In this document: positions 25,895-33,286 of the stretch, piece by piece | How the letters are laid out: each line of letters starts with the position of its first letter | Numbering within the stretch: the stretch's first letter is position 1 | Virus record (IMG/VR): IMGVR_UViG_3300021961_010841 | Coordinates: 1 to 64,000 of that record | Direction: 5' to 3' (one strand) | From: a virus | DNA: 64,000 nucleotides | Position numbers and translations under genes: made by a program | Notes under the pieces: model-generated | What the model was told of the DNA's origin: nothing | Database searches by the model: none | What the model saw: the letters and a program-made list of their open reading frames with translations, nothing else

Positions 25895-26496
25895 TGTAAG
25901 ATTTCTTCCACTGGTATGTCTTGCCCTGTGTGGTTGTGTTTTATCACAGATTTGATAGGATTCCATGTGTATTTTGGATCTATGTAGTATGAGTATATGA
26001 ACTGCAACATGTCTGACTTGGGCGAATCATGAAACAACAAATTTGTTTCCAACTTTAGTTGTACATAGTCTTTGTCATCGAACCATTTGTCATCTTTGGT
26101 GAACACATATCTCCTCTTGTGTTGGTACAGACTATTCTTTGCTTTGTCCTTGACGTCGCAGGTCCAATAGTAGTGCTTGTAACCCTGTTGCCTTCCCCAT
26201 TCGATCTGCTTCTTCATCATCTTGAACCCATATCGACCGTGCCTGTGGGCCTTGAGGATGTGATATCTGCAAGCTCTCAACGATTCGGGAGTACCCGTTA
26301 TGTGGCTTTCCTGTGCGTACGAAACGCTGACGACCTTGCCATCGACCACAGCCATCCATATGCTACCTTGGATGTTGTCCAGGTCCATTTTGTTCTTGTA
26401 GAATGTTTGTTCACTGCCTTCCTTCATGGCCTGTGCCACAAACTCTGTGATGTGTGATTTCCAATCAGGACTATACTGTATGATCTCTTCGGACAT
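25879..26496 (-). CDS. GNAT-like acyltransferase
   Basis: 205 aa. IWMAVVDGKVVSVSYAQES, YHILKAHRHGRYGFKMMK and KHYYWTCDVKDKAKNSLYQ follow the strand, pantothenate-loop helix and late strand of GNAT proteins, although the Q/R-x-x-G-x-G/A loop is degenerate (RHGRYG). Acceptor unknown. First gene of the unit leading into the B12-type radical SAM gene; a TATAAT lies 6 nt before its ATG. Confidence 0.6.
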   Translation of the reverse strand: MSEEIIQYSPDWKSHITEFVAQAMKEGSEQTFYKNKMDLDNIQGSIWMAVVDGKVVSVSYAQESHITGTPESLRACRYHILKAHRHGRYGFKMMKKQIEWGRQQGYKHYYWTCDVKDKAKNSLYQHKRRYVFTKDDKWFDDKDYVQLKLETNLLFHDSPKSDMLQFIYSYYIDPKYTWNPIKSVIKHNHTGQDIPVEEILQCEYS

Positions 26497-26502
26497 TTAA
26501 CA

Positions 26503-26531
26503 ATTATAAACGATTTAGTTGGATATTTCTA
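26503..26531 (-). promoter_or_regulatory. Sigma70-like promoter before the GNAT gene
   Basis: TAGAAA (26526-26531), 17-nt spacer, TATAAT (26503-26508), six nucleotides (TGTTAA), ATG at 26496. The -35 is weak, but the spacing repeats the arrangement seen before queE, the J-protein and the secreted enzymes. Confidence 0.45.
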
Positions 26532-26783
26532 TCTTTTTATTGTCGCACCAAAGAAAGAAACATTAGAGTCCAGTGCGTTGTCTGTTGGTTTTTGTTTTTT
26601 TGGTTTTGGTTGTGGGGGAGATTTTGTGCCTGATTTACCCGGCGAACCTATGTAAGATTTCTTACCTCTGGCCGGTCCTGGTGATAGATGGGGGTTGACC
26701 ACTGAGGCTATGTTGCCGGAAGAAGTCGCGCCTGCTGTGGCTTGCTCGGATACTTTACGTTCAAAAATTTCTCTCATCTTCAT
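26529..26783 (-). CDS. Small Pro/Lys-rich virion-type protein
   Basis: 84 aa, MKMREIFERKVSE then a low-complexity Gly/Ser/Pro/Lys body (PGKSGTKSPPQPKPKKQ). It has the shared N-terminal motif and is basic. I recall similar small proteins in T4-like marine phages, role unknown. Confidence 0.65.
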   Translation of the reverse strand: MKMREIFERKVSEQATAGATSSGNIASVVNPHLSPGPARGKKSYIGSPGKSGTKSPPQPKPKKQKPTDNALDSNVSFFGATIKR

Positions 26784-26787
26784 ACTG

Positions 26788-26988
26788 TTACTTATTCCTT
26801 CCAGATTTCATGTTGGCGCACCAGTGATACATTTTCGCTCGTTCACCTGATGCTTTTTTAGCTTTTGCCCTCAATGATGTCACAGAACCCTTGCAGGATG
26901 CACCTGCTCGCTTCACTCTGCCCGGACGACTTTTACCCTTTTTTTTACCGTCAGCAAAGTTTTCTGCAATAATTTCTTGAATCTTCAT
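26788..26988 (-). CDS. Small basic Cys-pair protein with IAE cleavage-like N-terminus
   Basis: 66 aa. MKIQEIIAENFADG closely resembles the cleaved N-termini of T4 internal proteins (MKTYQEFIAE). The rest is Lys/Arg/Ser-rich with C-KGSVTSLRAKAKK and YHWCANMKSGR. A late element AGTAAATA stands 6 nt before the ATG. Probably a DNA-binding capsid internal protein (inference). Confidence 0.7.
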   Translation of the reverse strand: MKIQEIIAENFADGKKKGKSRPGRVKRAGASCKGSVTSLRAKAKKASGERAKMYHWCANMKSGRNK

Positions 26989-26994
26989 TTAATA

Positions 26995-27002
26995 TATTTA
27001 CT
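26995..27002 (-). promoter_or_regulatory. Late-promoter-like AGTAAATA
   Basis: Six of eight bases of TATAAATA, six nucleotides before the ATG at 26988. Confidence 0.45.
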
Positions 27003-27004
27003 GT

Positions 27005-27988
27005 TTAAGGTTTGACACCGCTGATGCATGAATTACACATTTGAGATTTTTTTTGTGACCAAACATCATCTATGGTATTTTTAAAAAATTCTCCTTGGAA
27101 AATTTCCTCAAAAGTCATGACATTTAGATCATTTTCGATGTTAGGAAAAGTCCATATGTCATCATAATTTGCTTTAGTGACAGGTTGTTCACTGGTATAG
27201 CAACAAGGCCAAATTTTTCCGTTGCTGTCGATCTGTACGAATCTTGTGGACAACCATGGACAGATATTAATTACATTATCATTGTCGAACTCATTCACGT
27301 CTATAAAAGTATTATCACCAAGAATGCTTTCAATTTCTTCTTGGCTCACAGCAACGCAGTCATGGCTGGGCATATCTCTGTAATTTTTGGCATACAGTCG
27401 ATCACTGTATGATTCTCTGGTTGAAAAAGTTTTACAATTTAATTCCAAAGCAAGTTTCTTTGTCTCTAAGATTTGATGTTTGTTGTGTTGGAAAACAGTC
27501 ATCCACCATTCCGACATTCCTCCAGCACTGTTGAATGCTTCTAAATTTTTGATTATGTTAGACCATTTTGTGCCCCTACGATACAAATGGTTGGTGTCTT
27601 CCAACCCATCGATGCCCCAAATTAAACTATGTTCATCAAACTGTGATAAAAGCACTCCAAACTTAGACCAAAATTCAGGATTTCTTATGCTACCATTAGT
27701 ATGAATTTCTATGTACAAGTTTTTAGGAAGTAGTTCCACCATTTGATATATCTTTGGATGCATCAAAGGATCGCCGAACATACCATTCAAACTTATTATT
27801 TTTACTTTCTGTGTGAAAAAATCATCATTTAATATTTTTTTCCAAAGGTCAAGATCTATGTGTTTTAAATTTAATTCTGGGATGGTTTCGCCACCCTTGT
27901 AGTTCCTACCACAACCTGGACAAAAGGCGTTACAGTATGAAGTTATTTCAATTTGCAGTGAGTTGACTATGGAAGAATAATCAGCCAT
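27005..27988 (-). CDS. Radical SAM/SPASM protein
   Basis: 327 aa. C19-x3-C23-x2-C26 in TSYCNAFCPGC, GMFGDPLMHP as in the split pair at 18729-19652, and a C-terminal auxiliary region: ICPWLSTRFVQIDSNGKIWPCC and MCNSCISG. It gives the full-length version of the split protein. AT-rich compared with its neighbours. Substrate unknown. Confidence 0.82.
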   Translation of the reverse strand: MADYSSIVNSLQIEITSYCNAFCPGCGRNYKGGETIPELNLKHIDLDLWKKILNDDFFTQKVKIISLNGMFGDPLMHPKIYQMVELLPKNLYIEIHTNGSIRNPEFWSKFGVLLSQFDEHSLIWGIDGLEDTNHLYRRGTKWSNIIKNLEAFNSAGGMSEWWMTVFQHNKHQILETKKLALELNCKTFSTRESYSDRLYAKNYRDMPSHDCVAVSQEEIESILGDNTFIDVNEFDNDNVINICPWLSTRFVQIDSNGKIWPCCYTSEQPVTKANYDDIWTFPNIENDLNVMTFEEIFQGEFFKNTIDDVWSQKKSQMCNSCISGVKP

Positions 27989-27992
27989 ATTT

Positions 27993-28664
27993 TTATTTTT
28001 GTAAGCCTGGGTAAAGTTTTTTACAAAATTCTATCAATTGATCCGACCATTGAATATGACCTTGCGAGTTGGGGTGCCTGTCATCAAGGCTGACCCTTAA
28101 TCCATTCTCGTTGACGAAATCCAATTGGCTGGTGGTTGGGTTGTAGACGTGATTCCAATCAATGGATTTGTGCAAAACATCGTGATCCTGGAAACTGGTG
28201 TCGATCTCAGATGGAAGTCCATGATACATCACATACTTGATGTTGTTGTGTTTGAAATATGTTTGGAGATTCAACATGGTGTTCAGCATGAACAGTGAAT
28301 GATCTTGGTCCAGATCATATCCTGGTTGGGTCTTGATGAATTTAATTTCGTTTATCGTTTGCCAAGTCCTCCATGTGGTGGATTGCTGTGGGTGTGGTTT
28401 CCAGTGGTCGTTGGTTGGATAATCTCTCCTGAAGGGTGACGTCCATTCTATCAGTGCCAGCGTGTTGGGTTTGAATTTAGGGTAGGTTTCGAAGAATATT
28501 TTTGTGACCACATCTATCCTGTAGTTGCCCCTGCCTCCTCGTGCAAAGTGATGCAGTTTCAAACCAAAATGATCACTCAATATCTGTCCAGGAAACTCCT
28601 TTATGTAGGCCTTTCCGTTGGTGGTATTGAATGAACATCCATTTGAATATAGGTCAGTAATCAT
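27993..28664 (-). CDS. SGNH/GDSL-like hydrolase
   Basis: 223 aa from MITDLYSNGCSF at 28664. The N-terminal SNGCSF is a block-I-type Ser motif, and DDRHPNSQGH near the C-terminus supplies the D..H of the catalytic triad. These enzymes remove acyl groups from glycans or other substrates. One of four such proteins in the window. It starts 16 bp from a divergent oxygenase gene. Confidence 0.62.
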   Translation of the reverse strand: MITDLYSNGCSFNTTNGKAYIKEFPGQILSDHFGLKLHHFARGGRGNYRIDVVTKIFFETYPKFKPNTLALIEWTSPFRRDYPTNDHWKPHPQQSTTWRTWQTINEIKFIKTQPGYDLDQDHSLFMLNTMLNLQTYFKHNNIKYVMYHGLPSEIDTSFQDHDVLHKSIDWNHVYNPTTSQLDFVNENGLRVSLDDRHPNSQGHIQWSDQLIEFCKKLYPGLQK

Positions 28665-28667
28665 TGC

Positions 28668-28673
28668 TATAAT
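28668..28673 (+). promoter_or_regulatory. TATAAT -10 element seven nt before ATG
   Basis: TATAAT seven nucleotides before the ATG at 28681. No good -35 is seen (TTGAAT at 28643-28648 with a 19-nt spacer is the best). Confidence 0.4.
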
Positions 28674-28680
28674 TATATGT

Positions 28681-29289
28681 ATGACGGGAAAACGCTTTGT
28701 AGATGCTGTTTTGAACACACCGATAGACAGCACACCTTGGGATCATCAAATAGTCCAAGACACCCTGCCAGATCTTATGTTCCAACAGTTAGTGGATCAA
28801 TGCAAACAATTTTTGGACATGGAAACTGATGGCCAACTCAAGTTCATCATGCCCGAGGATTTCACCGGATATGGCATAACCTTGTATGACGAAATCCGAG
28901 ACGTGGCTCAACACATTTATGACAACGCAAAGGCATTGACCAAAGGATTGTACTACAAGCCACGTTGGTATCCCGACCACACTGTGTATGCCTACATCTC
29001 GATCACACCACCACTGCCCTATCGTTTTGAAATACACGAAGAAAAACAATCCAAATTCTGGAGCAGTGTGACTTACATCACTCCCCAGAAAAATGTTGGA
29101 ACCAAGATGTATGAAACCAAAGACCCCAGCACATTTGTGAAGGAATCACCTTGGGTTCCAAACTCAACATTTGTGTTCTGTGGCAAGAAAGGCAACACCT
29201 GGCATTCATATGAAAGCAGTCAAACTTCAAATAGAATCACACTCAATTTTTTCTTGATGGATGCCCAGGGTGGAAGATATCTAATCTAA
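28681..29289 (+). CDS. 2OG oxygenase-like protein
   Basis: 202 aa. RFEIHEEKQSKFWSSVTYI has the H-x-E and first core strand, NSTFVFCGKKGNTWHSYE the distal His, and SNRITLNFFLM the Arg strand. The start MTGKRF at 28681 is preferred over the longer frame because the promoter and the divergent gene start lie upstream. Its stop overlaps the 55-aa gene on the other strand by 4 bp. Confidence 0.62.
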   Translation: MTGKRFVDAVLNTPIDSTPWDHQIVQDTLPDLMFQQLVDQCKQFLDMETDGQLKFIMPEDFTGYGITLYDEIRDVAQHIYDNAKALTKGLYYKPRWYPDHTVYAYISITPPLPYRFEIHEEKQSKFWSSVTYITPQKNVGTKMYETKDPSTFVKESPWVPNSTFVFCGKKGNTWHSYESSQTSNRITLNFFLMDAQGGRYLI

Positions 29290-29453
29290 CTTACAGATTT
29301 TGATTTGGTTGAACTGCCTGACTGACGTTTTTTCCTACCAGCACAATGAGCTCGCTGTGAAAATCCTTTTGGATTAGAACAATTTATTGATTTCTTGTAC
29401 TTCTTGGTCCATGCCTCTAACAGTTCAACTGTGTAGAGTTCGGCAAGATGCAT
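29286..29453 (-). CDS. Small basic Cys-pair protein (55 aa)
   Basis: Read from the gap: MHLAELYTVELLEAW, then KKSINCSNPKGFSQRAHC and a Lys/Arg/Ser tail. The C-SNPKGFSQRAHC-x-GRKK pattern is a small basic two-Cys tail of a kind I recall in other phage virion proteins. ATG at 29453 overlaps the upstream stop (TAATG). It has the shared N-terminal motif (M-H-L-x-E-L). Confidence 0.65.
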   Translation of the reverse strand: MHLAELYTVELLEAWTKKYKKSINCSNPKGFSQRAHCAGRKKRQSGSSTKSKSVS

Positions 29454-31285
29454 TACTTTTTATCTTTGTCTTTGAGTGCTTTTTTCATTGGCTCTTTTTT
29501 ATCGCCATCTTTGTCAACATCAAGGAAATCAGGTTTTGCTTTTTTAGCCTCGTTGGTTTCGCCTTTAAGTTCTGCTTGAACCCTGTCCCAGATGTAGGCA
29601 TACTTTTCGCTATGTGTTTTGATGAACTCTTGTTTGCTCATGTCAGCGGCATCAGCTTCCATATCCAGCATCCAGTCTTTGACTCTGCCTTCTTTGAATA
29701 ATTCATATTCTTTGTTAAGTTGTTTGGCAATTTCTTCAATGGCTTCCAGTGGATTGTCTCCCTGTTTGGCAGATGCTGATCCCATTTTTGAATTTGGAAC
29801 TTTGTTTCTTTTTAATTCATAGTCATCTTTGTCCAACATCTTTTCATCTGGAGCATTATCAAATGCTTCTGCTTCTGGTTCATCCATCGGCACATCCATT
29901 GGCTCTTCGCCTGGAATTTCCGCAGGCACATCTGGAGTCATATCCGGAGCAGGAGCATTCATTGAGGGTGATTGTTGAATGTTCATCTGCTGTGGATCAA
30001 GTCCAGCATTTTTTAGTATGGTCATAAGGGCGATTGAATCTTCCAATGAATCGGTTTGGACTCTGATACCCTCGTTCAGCTTCTTTTTGTTTGTGTCAGT
30101 CATTGTTGATTCTCCTATTGACTCTTTGCTCGGTTTACCGTGCTTGTTGTGTTGAGCCCAGGCAATGGCATATGGTGCCCCTGGGTCATCAAATTTTTTC
30201 TTGAGTTTCTTAACTTGTTTTTCTCTGCCTGGAGGAGCTTTCTCGCCCATTTCTTCTTCACCTTGGTCGTCACTCCTACGCTCACCTTCCATGTAAGCGT
30301 GTAACATTTTGATGGTCTCATGAACACCGCTCAGTTTGTTCTGGAACCATTCTGGAAACTCTCCGCCTGCTTTGACGTTGTCTTCGATTTCGTCCACAGC
30401 ATATTTGATGAAAGCAATCTGATTGTCCACCATTTCCGCTTCTGGTCGAGACGCTGGTTGATCATATTCATCATCGTCTTCTTCAACGCTTTCGCCCATG
30501 TCACCCAACCAGTGTAAACTAACTTCTGCTCTGAATGGTCTGCCATCCACAGTTTCTTTATTGTAATAGTCATTAGGTGTTGAGTCATAATAAAAATTAG
30601 TATCTAAGTTTTTGCTTTTTAAATAATCTGCTATGGCTTTTTTGATGTCATCTTCTGAATATTTTTCAGAAGCATACAATTCGCCTATTACCCTTGGATC
30701 TTCATCTATGTCATCGGCATTGTCGCCACGTTGTACAATAAGAATGTTGTCTTCATCTCTGACACCTGATAATAATTCTGTTTCCTCATCACCCATTTCG
30801 TTGATGATGTCTTCTGCTATGCCAAAACCCACAACATCGTCGCCTAAAATCTTTGCCGCTTCTCTGCAATTGTCTTCGTCAATTTCAGACACACCCATTG
30901 CTTTCTTGTAGTCTTCTTGCATGGCATGTGTGATGGGCAACATTTTGGCAAATTTTTCTGGATTAGCAAATAGATCTTGTTCTGCTTCGTCTCTGTCACC
31001 GCCCATGGCTTCAACTGCCTTTGCAAATTCGTTGGCTTCTACACCGTCAGTCAAAATTCCTGTGTCTATGTAGGCCTTCAACATGCCTGCTGGCAACTCA
31101 TCTGCGTTGACACCTTCATATTTTTTATATTTGTTGAACCAATCTCGGAGTGCTGACTTGTCCACTGCTTCTGTGGTTGTTTCTCTGTTGTTGATGTAAT
31201 CTTGATATGTGATCGGCTGTTCTACTACATTGATAGCACTGAGAGCCTTCTTGAAAAAATCAATTGTGTGGTTGTGGTCTGACAT
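29453..31285 (-). CDS. Large acidic late protein, probably virion/prohead
   Basis: 610 aa, acidic and helical with Pro/Glu/Asp-rich linkers. DDPGAPYAIAWAQHNKHGK near residue 367 and the C-terminal PDFLDVDKDGDKKEPMKKAL (a calcium-loop-like D-x-D-x-D) are segments shared by phage head-type proteins I recall. A late element AATAAATA stands 5 nt before the ATG. It could be a packaged internal protein or scaffold component. Confidence 0.6.
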   Translation of the reverse strand: MSDHNHTIDFFKKALSAINVVEQPITYQDYINNRETTTEAVDKSALRDWFNKYKKYEGVNADELPAGMLKAYIDTGILTDGVEANEFAKAVEAMGGDRDEAEQDLFANPEKFAKMLPITHAMQEDYKKAMGVSEIDEDNCREAAKILGDDVVGFGIAEDIINEMGDEETELLSGVRDEDNILIVQRGDNADDIDEDPRVIGELYASEKYSEDDIKKAIADYLKSKNLDTNFYYDSTPNDYYNKETVDGRPFRAEVSLHWLGDMGESVEEDDDEYDQPASRPEAEMVDNQIAFIKYAVDEIEDNVKAGGEFPEWFQNKLSGVHETIKMLHAYMEGERRSDDQGEEEMGEKAPPGREKQVKKLKKKFDDPGAPYAIAWAQHNKHGKPSKESIGESTMTDTNKKKLNEGIRVQTDSLEDSIALMTILKNAGLDPQQMNIQQSPSMNAPAPDMTPDVPAEIPGEEPMDVPMDEPEAEAFDNAPDEKMLDKDDYELKRNKVPNSKMGSASAKQGDNPLEAIEEIAKQLNKEYELFKEGRVKDWMLDMEADAADMSKQEFIKTHSEKYAYIWDRVQAELKGETNEAKKAKPDFLDVDKDGDKKEPMKKALKDKDKK

Positions 31286-31290
31286 AAAGG

Positions 31291-31298
31291 TATTTATT
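31291..31298 (-). promoter_or_regulatory. Late-promoter-like AATAAATA
   Basis: Seven of eight bases of TATAAATA, five nucleotides (CCTTT) before the ATG at 31285. Confidence 0.55.
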
Positions 31299-31313
31299 AG
31301 CCGTGCTCTGTGA

Positions 31314-32384
31314 TTATTCCTGGTCTGATGCTTGTTTTTTCATGTATGTAGCAAGGTTTTTGAACAGAGAACCGCCCTCTATGAACAGTCTGTGCCTGCC
31401 AGGTCGATGTGACTTCGGTGCAATCATGTTGTACCTCACCACCATCAAAAGTCCTGCTTTTGCGCCAAGATTTTTGTCATAAACATATAGTTCGGGTTGT
31501 TGTGAAGTTGCAGTTTGTTTCTTGAGTGCAACATCCAAATCGACATTTTGTAAGTTTTTCAGCAGTAATTCGAATTTGAGTGTGCTGAACGCTCCATCTT
31601 CCACATCAACAAGGATTAAATCGTCGCCCCCGGTCATGGCAGACTTGACAAAGTCGATCATATTACCAACAAATTTTCTTTCCTGAGAGTCATTGTCGGC
31701 CGCCAACTGTGTCTTGAGCTGTGCCTCGGCTTGTTTGAACATGGAAGAAAATTCTTTGGTGGCGCTCTTGGTACGGTCAAATTCTTTGTATCTGGTCACA
31801 TCGATGTTGACACCGAGATTGCTGAAATACTGCTTTGCTGTCGCCAACGTGTTGACATCTTTGTTGTCCAGCCTCGGACTGTATGTCTTGGCGCTGATGC
31901 CGTGGAGTCTTTTTTGAGAACCGTCCGGTTGCACATATATTAGTGCCACATCAGTTTTGGATCTTTCACCGCCCATCTGTTTGACGAGCACTTTGTCGGG
32001 CTTGCCATTTGTGGCGTATTTCTTGGCCAATTTCACGGAAACTTCGTCCGAGTTTGCAAACATGATGTCGCCTGCAAGCTGTCCTACCATCTTCACTAAA
32101 TTTTCTGGTTCTTGGATGTCTTTGCCCAGCGTTTCTCCGGTGTCACCTATGACGATCTCTATGGGATCACCTTCCGGGTTCCTGCCAGTGATTCTTCTAT
32201 CAGGGTTTTTCCTCAACATAGACATCAGTTCTTCTACGTGTTTTCGCTCAACCGGTGCTTGTCCCCTGAAAAATTTTGCACCAACAGCCAATGCCAGCAA
32301 CACTTCGTTGAAAACTCCCCTGGTGGTTCCGTGTACCAGCTTATTGGATTCGGATTCATTGATGTTGAATTCTTCTAATCTCAC
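31314..32384 (-). CDS. Conserved hypothetical protein, possible nuclease-like fold
   Basis: 356 aa with a GTG start that overlaps the upstream stop as GTGA. MRLEEFNINESES is of the shared cargo type. KTDVALIYV...HGISAKTY could be the D..(S/E)xK core of a PD-(D/E)xK-type nuclease, but the match is partial. Unknown otherwise. If packaged it would be the largest of the motif-bearing cargo candidates. Confidence 0.6.
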   Translation of the reverse strand: MRLEEFNINESESNKLVHGTTRGVFNEVLLALAVGAKFFRGQAPVERKHVEELMSMLRKNPDRRITGRNPEGDPIEIVIGDTGETLGKDIQEPENLVKMVGQLAGDIMFANSDEVSVKLAKKYATNGKPDKVLVKQMGGERSKTDVALIYVQPDGSQKRLHGISAKTYSPRLDNKDVNTLATAKQYFSNLGVNIDVTRYKEFDRTKSATKEFSSMFKQAEAQLKTQLAADNDSQERKFVGNMIDFVKSAMTGGDDLILVDVEDGAFSTLKFELLLKNLQNVDLDVALKKQTATSQQPELYVYDKNLGAKAGLLMVVRYNMIAPKSHRPGRHRLFIEGGSLFKNLATYMKKQASDQE

Positions 32385-32506
32385 TTCTTGAGGCCTTTGC
32401 TGGGATCACGCACTAATATAACCTTGCCATTTTTGGTCTTTACACGATATGGATAACGCAACACAGACGGATGATGTCCCATTTTCACAATCTCTTTCAG
32501 TCGCAT
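32381..32506 (-). CDS. Small basic protein (41 aa) with cargo-like N-terminus
   Basis: MRLKEIVKMGHHPSVLRYP followed by a Lys/Arg-rich body ending RDPSKGLKK. Late element ATTAAATA 5 nt upstream; its stop is coupled to the GTG of the next gene. Too short to place in a family. Confidence 0.6.
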   Translation of the reverse strand: MRLKEIVKMGHHPSVLRYPYRVKTKNGKVILVRDPSKGLKK

Positions 32507-32511
32507 GTGTG

Positions 32512-32519
32512 TATTTAAT
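32512..32519 (-). promoter_or_regulatory. Late-promoter-like ATTAAATA
   Basis: Six of eight bases of TATAAATA, five nucleotides before the ATG at 32506. Confidence 0.4.
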
Positions 32520-32558
32520 TGTGTTTGAAGTCTTAGATCAAAAAACCATGATGGAAAT

Positions 32559-32566
32559 TATAAATA
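32559..32566 (+). promoter_or_regulatory. T4-type late promoter TATAAATA for the structural block
   Basis: Perfect TATAAATA on the plus strand, 137 nt before the first structural gene. Unlike the other late promoters it leaves a long leader, with a hairpin plus T-tract at 32613-32640 and an AAGGAG at 32687-32692. Confidence 0.6.
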
Positions 32567-32612
32567 TCTGAGTAATATTGTCATTGGGATATATGAGAAC
32601 ATGGCAGGCATT

Positions 32613-32640
32613 AAAAAAACGGGCATAGGCCCTTTCTTTT
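32613..32640. terminator. Hairpin with A- and T-tracts in the leader of the structural block
   Basis: An A-run, GGGC (32621-32624), four-base loop, GCCC (32629-32632), then TTTCTTTT. The A- and T-runs can extend the stem. It lies between the divergent late promoters, so it could attenuate the plus-strand leader or stop stray transcription. Short stem, so uncertain. Confidence 0.45.
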
Positions 32641-32703
32641 AAACACGCTATTCCCATAACCATGTATGACTATACACTATATGACCAAGGAGTATAAGAT
32701 CAG

Positions 32704-32940
32704 ATGGCTACAAAAAACTTTAGAGTGCATAACGGACTCGACATCGTCGGTACTGATATCAAGATAAACAACGCTGTTATCGTAAAAGATAGCTCTGGCA
32801 CTTTATTAGTGAGAAATGCTGACGACTCTGCGGCAGCCAATCTCACAGCAGCTACTGTGGCGGCGAGTAGCGTAACTATAAACGGCATCACAGCGGCTAC
32901 CACAGACGATGCCACAGCATTAAGCATAGCGTTAGGATAA
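32704..32940 (+). CDS. Small virion structural protein
   Basis: 78 aa, MATKNFRVHNGLDIVG, then Ala/Thr/Ser-rich. The first segment resembles the attachment start of marine phage fibre proteins. AAGGAG 11 nt before the ATG. First gene of the plus-strand structural run. Confidence 0.6.
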   Translation: MATKNFRVHNGLDIVGTDIKINNAVIVKDSSGTLLVRNADDSAAANLTAATVAASSVTINGITAATTDDATALSIALG

Positions 32941-32947
32941 AAAGGAC

Positions 32948-33286
32948 ATGGCAAATACATTTTTTAACAAATTTTCCTCAGGCATAGGCACATCGCTCAC
33001 AGCAGTGGGTGGTTACGTGGTGCCTGCGGATTCAACTACCACAGTTGTTGTGGTGGGGTTGAGTGTGGCAAACACAACAGGCACAGCGATTAACGTCGAA
33101 GTCACACTGAACGATGGTTCAACAGATTACTACATCATCAAAGATGCTCCTGTTTCAGCGGGTGCTTCATTGGTAGCTATCGGTGGAGATCAAAAAGTTG
33201 TTTTGGAAGCAGGACACTCCATCAAAGTGAATTCATCAGCATCGGCATCATGTGATGCCATAATGAGCATAATGGAGATAACATAA
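32948..33286 (+). CDS. Virion structural protein
   Basis: 112 aa, beta-rich, Val/Thr/Ser/Ala-dominated, with repeated short strands such as TVVVVGLSVANTTGTAINVEV. Probably a small head or tail decoration protein. Its stop overlaps the next start (TAATG). Confidence 0.6.
   Translation: MANTFFNKFSSGIGTSLTAVGGYVVPADSTTTVVVVGLSVANTTGTAINVEVTLNDGSTDYYIIKDAPVSAGASLVAIGGDQKVVLEAGHSIKVNSSASASCDAIMSIMEIT

Noticed and set aside
32594-32629. 11-codon open frame in the structural leader
   Set aside because: Too short, no ribosome site and no similarity; mentioned only as part of the leader.
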